From Chloroflexota bacterium (GTDB lineage: Bacteria; Chloroflexota; Dehalococcoidia; Lucifugimonadales; Lucifugimonadaceae): 9,164 nt of DNA. Shown here in pieces: positions 7,164-9,164 of this stretch. Numbering within the stretch: position 1 is the stretch's first letter; each line of letters opens with the position of its first letter. The stretch covers positions 1 to 9,164 of the forward strand of contig JACPRT010000015.1 in NCBI GenBank assembly GCA_016189845.1, written 5' to 3'. A program made the position numbers and the translations under genes. The notes below the pieces were generated by a model. The model did not search any database. It was not told the origin of the DNA and saw only the letters and a program-made list of their open reading frames with translations.

Positions 7164-7213
7164 CGCGGACCCATGCCGCAGGGGGGTCGCGTTCATAAGC
7201 TGAGACGCCAGTA

Positions 7214-7229
7214 GGGCACCGGACCTGCA
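7214..7229 (+). promoter_or_regulatory. Possible sigma-54-like -24/-12 element for the major pilin
   Basis: GGGCACCGGACCTGCA keeps the GG-N10-GC core (GG 7215-7216, GC 7227-7228) and resembles TGGCAC-N5-TTGCA, with mismatches at the first T, after GGCAC, and in the -12 box. The predicted start near 7240 would put the Shine-Dalgarno at the very 5' end of the message, which weakens the call. No sigma-54 activator is in the window. pilA is sigma-54 dependent in Pseudomonas, but this lineage may lack RpoN. Confidence 0.2.
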
Positions 7230-7239
7230 AGTTTTGAAT

Positions 7240-7244
7240 GGAGG
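7240..7244 (+). promoter_or_regulatory. Ribosome binding site of the major pilin
   Basis: GGAGG lies 6 nt before ATG at 7251 and fixes that start. The alternative ATG at 7238 overlaps this site and reads in another frame. Confidence 0.8.
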
Positions 7245-7250
7245 CGCAGT

Positions 7251-7619
7251 ATGAGAAATTTCATCAGGCCCAAGAAGAACCAGCGAGGATTCACCCTGGT
7301 AGAGCTGGTGGTGGTGCTCGGCATCATGGCCGCCCTTGCCGCGGTCGTAGTGCCTGTAGTGGCCAGGTTCGCCGGCCGAGGCGATACCGAGGCCAACAAC
7401 ACCGAGAAGCAGACCGTCCAGGCTGCGTTCGACCTCTACATGTCGGACAACGCGCTGGCGTCGGTCACCGCCAGCGGCACGTCGACCACAGCCTGGTCGG
7501 CGATCGACCCGGGCAGCGTCGGCACGAACATGTATCCCGGATATCTGCGCCAGGCGACCACCAAGTGTGGCTACACCTGGTCGGCCGACGGAACGCTCAC
7601 GCAGGGCGCCTGTCCGTAA
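7251..7619 (+). CDS. pilA: Type IV major pilin (prepilin)
   Basis: The 122-aa precursor begins with a basic leader and a textbook class III site: QRG|FTLVELVVVLGIMAALAA. Cleavage after Gly13 leaves Phe at +1 (N-methylated in this family) and Glu at +5 (Glu18). The mature protein is 109 aa, short for a PilA. The hydrophobic helix continues amphipathically through ~residue 68 (NTEKQTVQAAFDLYMSDN). A small Thr/Ser/Gly-rich head follows, with Cys106 and Cys121 near the C-terminus that could form the D-region disulfide. Transcribed away from the assembly operon with its own Shine-Dalgarno and terminator, it is the best candidate for the abundant shaft subunit. A T2SS major pseudopilin (GspG) is less likely because the usual G-P-x-D-P-calcium site region is not evident. 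Confidence 0.92.
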   Translation: MRNFIRPKKNQRGFTLVELVVVLGIMAALAAVVVPVVARFAGRGDTEANNTEKQTVQAAFDLYMSDNALASVTASGTSTTAWSAIDPGSVGTNMYPGYLRQATTKCGYTWSADGTLTQGACP

Positions 7620-7655
7620 CGTCTACCTGATCAACTAGCCCGCCCCATCCGCGGA

Positions 7656-7689
7656 CCGGGAGGCATTGTGCATGCCTCCCGGTTTTTTT
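7656..7689 (+). terminator. Rho-independent terminator of the major pilin
   Basis: A perfect 11-bp stem (CCGGGAGGCAT, 7656-7666, with ATGCCTCCCGG, 7672-7682) has a 5-nt loop and is followed by seven Ts (7683-7689). It starts 36 bp after the pilin stop. It isolates pilin transcription from the downstream response regulator. Confidence 0.95.
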
Positions 7690-7800
7690 CGTCTCGGTGC
7701 ATCCGAGCGAAGGCAAGGATTTCGTCAGCGACGGCGGTTGAAATGGGTGCTGGCCGCAATCGGATTGCGTGCTGGCGGGGAAACCGGCTTCGAGCGGGGA

Positions 7801-7809
7801 TGGTAATGT
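7801..7809 (+). promoter_or_regulatory. Possible extended -10 promoter for the OmpR-type regulator
   Basis: TGGTAATGT fits an extended -10 (TGN followed by TAATGT). No clear -35 lies at 16-18 bp. A start near 7816 would give a 5' leader of ~78 nt to ATG 7894, or an almost leaderless message if TTG 7819 or ATG 7831 were used. Confidence 0.25.
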
Positions 7810-7893
7810 AGGGCCACGTTGCGAGAGACTATGCAATTGATCGAGATCGCACACGCCGAAAGCGTTGAAACCGGCTGGCAAAAGCCAACACGC

Positions 7894-8607
7894 ATGGCTG
7901 CTGACAAGATCCTGATCGTTGAAGACGGGGCGGAGTTGCGTCGGGCCCTCACTGGCCTTTTTGCGGATGCCGGGTTCGAACCCCATGGCGTGGCCGACGG
8001 CGACAGCGCCATGCGGGCGTTCTACTCGGTTCAGCCTGATCTCGCGCTGCTTGACATCCGCCTTCCCGGGCTGAACGGCCTGGAGCTTTGCTCCCGAATT
8101 CGCGAGATGTCGGACATTCCCATCATCATCTTCAGCGGCATCGGAGACACCAAGGAGAAGCTGGAGGCGTTCAGCAGGGGCGCCGACGACTATGTCGTCA
8201 AGACGGCCAGCCTCGACGAGTTGCTCGCGCGGGTACACGCCGGGTTGCGTCGAGCTACGAAGCCGCCGCAGCCGCAGGAGGCCAGCAACGAGGTCTACCA
8301 GGACGCGGTCATCCACGTGGATTTCGCCCGCTCGACGGTGACTGTCCACGGCAAGCCGGTCGACCTTACCCCCACCGAGTACCAGCTGTTGACGATCCTG
8401 GTCCAGAACGTTGGACATCCGATCAGGGCCGATCAGCTGTTGCGACGGGTCTGGGGGCCGGAGTACAGCACAGAGGACCTGGTGAAGTGGCACATCCGCC
8501 ACCTTCGAAGGAAGATCGAGGTCGACGCGGAACGGCCCAAGCTGGTCGTAACCCGCCGGGGCTTCGGCTACGTGTACGTCCGCCCGGTGGAAGCGGACGG
8601 TCGCTAG
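7894..8607 (+). CDS. OmpR/PhoB-family response regulator
   Basis: The 237-aa product has a complete receiver (1-~120) and a winged-helix domain (~135-232). Receiver residues are present: Glu10-Asp11, phosphoacceptor Asp54 (LALLDIRLPG), Ser81 (IIIFSG), Tyr100 and Lys103. The usual Lys-Pro turn is Lys-Thr (YVVKTAS). The output domain shows LTPTEYQLLTILVQNVGHPI, the recognition-helix region VKWHIRHLRRKIE and the wing RRGFGYVYVRP. ATG 7894 is chosen because the receiver fold (KILIVED) begins just after it, although no Shine-Dalgarno is seen. The frame stays open upstream to ATG 7831 and TTG 7819, which would add 21-25 residues with no family counterpart. No histidine kinase is adjacent. Its targets are unknown; control of the neighbouring pilin or pil operon is only a positional guess. 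Confidence 0.92.
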   Translation: MAADKILIVEDGAELRRALTGLFADAGFEPHGVADGDSAMRAFYSVQPDLALLDIRLPGLNGLELCSRIREMSDIPIIIFSGIGDTKEKLEAFSRGADDYVVKTASLDELLARVHAGLRRATKPPQPQEASNEVYQDAVIHVDFARSTVTVHGKPVDLTPTEYQLLTILVQNVGHPIRADQLLRRVWGPEYSTEDLVKWHIRHLRRKIEVDAERPKLVVTRRGFGYVYVRPVEADGR

Positions 8608-8656
8608 ACCTGCCCCGGTCCCGCTCGGGTTTCACTCCTGGTCCGCCGGTCGTGAT

Positions 8657-8893
8657 CTACCGTCGGTTCTCCTTCGCCTCGGGGTTAACACAGTAGGGCG
8701 GTGCATCTCCTCGGATTCCAGCAATCACGTTCTCGACGCACATCATGGCCATCCTAAAGCGCGTCGATCGCGTGGCGCTGGCGACGTGCGAGACGACGGT
8801 GTCCCGCATGCGCGCCGCAGCTTCGGGGAACGTGCGCCGTGTGACGACGATCCTGGGTCTTTGCCCGGGAACATTTGCGCCACGCGAAGTCAT
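8657..8893 (-). pseudogene. Remnant of a D-2-hydroxyacid dehydrogenase (glyoxylate/hydroxypyruvate reductase type), core deleted
   Basis: The 78-codon frame joins two ends of this family. Residues 12-30 (RPRIVVTRRTFPEAAARMR) resemble the family's N-terminal strand 'KPKVlVTRrlPeeaLerLr'. Residues ~31-72 (VVSHVASATRSTRF, then MCVENVIAGIRGDAPPYCVNP) match the C-terminus: 'PHIgSAT-xTR', with its catalytic His kept as His36, then 'AvdNlla-l-G-PP-xxVNPe'. Full proteins are ~320 aa, so about 250 residues are missing, including the GxGxxG NAD-binding motif and catalytic Arg and Glu. The product cannot be an active reductase. The frame stays open, which suggests a single clean deletion that happened to be in frame. 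ATG 8893 is the likely original start, with GGGAG 12 nt upstream; the frame is open to 9028. An assembly artefact is possible. Confidence 0.7.
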
Positions 8894-8927
8894 GTTCCGT
8901 CGATCTCCCGCCTGTTCTGACCCGTCT

Positions 8928-8950
8928 TGGTCCCAGCTTGTGGTCCCAGC
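8928..8950. repeat. 13-bp tandem repeat (two partial units)
   Basis: TGGTCCCAGC occurs at 8928-8937 and 8941-8950, separated by TTG. It looks like a small slippage duplication in non-coding DNA upstream of the dehydrogenase remnant. No function is suggested. Confidence 0.5.
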
Positions 8951-8981
8951 CCCTTCTTTTGGAGGCATACCAAGCGTCGGG

Positions 8982-9101
8982 TCAGTGTAATGGTGCAAGA
9001 GCGACGACGGCACTTCTAAGAAACACACGTTTCGGATGCCGCCAATGGTCTTGGGAGAGTGCCACGCGGTACTTTTCGATGATGGTTCCGGGGCGGGACA
9101 T
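8982..9101 (-). CDS. Doubtful 39-aa ORF
   Basis: ATG at 9101 opens a 39-codon frame beginning MSRPGTIIEKYRVALSQD and ending in TGA at 8982-8984. The composition is plausible for a protein, but there is no good Shine-Dalgarno (a GGAAG about 11 nt upstream at best) and no recognised family. It lies just before the dehydrogenase remnant on the same strand. It may be a small peptide, a fragment of a decayed gene or chance. The rest of 8894-9164 shows nothing recognisable beyond an AT-rich patch at 9139-9145 and two copies of CTGATAT (9124-9130, 9155-9161). Confidence 0.15.
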   Translation of the reverse strand: MSRPGTIIEKYRVALSQDHWRHPKRVFLRSAVVALAPLH

Positions 9102-9164
9102 GCCAGTGCGGCGCTTCCGAAAACTGATATTCCCGGCGATATAAAAGCGCTACGCTGATATCAC

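Larger units (their letters stand above)
6966..7250. promoter_or_regulatory. Divergent intergenic control region between the pilus operon and the major pilin
   Basis: This 285-bp region has no convincing gene. It must hold promoters for both directions: the response regulator/pil operon leftward and the major pilin rightward. It contains two inverted repeats (7102-7119, 7145-7163), an imperfect direct repeat of the second, a possible sigma-54-like element and Shine-Dalgarno sites at both ends. No good sigma-70 promoter was found: TTGACT at 7109-7114 has only a poor -10 at the wrong spacing. No match to a c-di-GMP riboswitch core was seen on either strand. Confidence 0.6.

Noticed and set aside
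6966..7196. N-terminal extension of the LuxR-type regulator to an ATG at 7196
   Set aside because: The extra 77 residues are Pro/Arg-rich with no homology pattern and would cover the regulatory repeats. The ATG at 6965 has a strong Shine-Dalgarno and begins the receiver fold.
6966..7250. c-di-GMP riboswitch upstream of the pilin
   Set aside because: T4P genes can carry GEMM riboswitches, but the conserved core and tetraloop receptor were not found on either strand.
7597..8502. 301-codon minus-strand open frame
   Set aside because: It covers the OmpR-type regulator and the pilin terminator on the opposite strand, with no recognisable domain.
8608..8640. Terminator after the OmpR-type regulator (CCCG-CT-CGGG followed by TTT)
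   Set aside because: The stem is only 4 bp with a 2-nt loop and a short T-run, not a workable hairpin.
1..9164. CRISPR array, tRNA, insertion sequence or att site
   Set aside because: No regularly spaced repeats, cloverleaf, transposase or terminal inverted repeats were seen. The excisionase-like HTH at the left is inside a pilus gene, not a phage module.

Overview
The window is GC-rich bacterial chromosome holding most of a type IV pilus (T4P) or T2SS-like pseudopilus locus. The organism is best guessed as Chloroflexota, with low confidence. The hints are the high GC, a Thr-Pro repeat tail on the PilO-like protein, GTG starts with purine-rich Shine-Dalgarno sites, and a short solitary pilin with an RGFTLVEL leader. 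No rRNA, tRNA or marker gene is present to settle this.

Layout: positions 6965 down to 1 form one tightly packed minus-strand operon. In transcription order it holds a LuxR/NarL-type response regulator with a degraded receiver; PilB extension ATPase; PilC platform protein; a PilV/GspI-like minor pilin; a PilW/GspJ-like minor pilin; a 409-aa PilX/GspK-like prepilin carrying two Ig-like repeats; a PilO-like inner-membrane protein; and a 5'-partial gene joining an excisionase-type helix-turn-helix to the start of a PilM-like actin fold, which runs off the left edge. Junctions overlap or are 1-12 bp apart (GTGA, ATGA, TGAxATG), so translational coupling is likely.

The major pilin gene (7251-7619, plus) diverges from this operon across a 285-bp intergenic region with inverted and direct repeats and a possible sigma-54-like element. 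It ends in a strong intrinsic terminator, so the abundant subunit can be transcribed apart from the assembly machine.

A second, OmpR/PhoB-type response regulator follows (7894-8607, plus) with an intact phosphorylation site. Neither regulator has a histidine kinase in the window. The right end (8657-8893, minus) holds a remnant of a D-2-hydroxyacid dehydrogenase (glyoxylate/hydroxypyruvate reductase type). Its first ~20 residues are joined in frame to its last ~45, with the catalytic and NAD-binding core missing. From 8894 to 9164 only a doubtful 39-codon ORF and short repeats are visible.

How the parts work together: PilB, PilC, PilO and PilM form the inner-membrane motor and alignment complex. 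The three minor prepilins would prime or cap the fibre, the largest probably displaying an adhesive or structural tip. The 7251 product would form the shaft. The LuxR regulator and possibly the HTH-PilM protein are candidates for linking expression to assembly. PilN, PilP, PilQ, PilT and prepilin peptidase are not seen and may lie left of the window or elsewhere.
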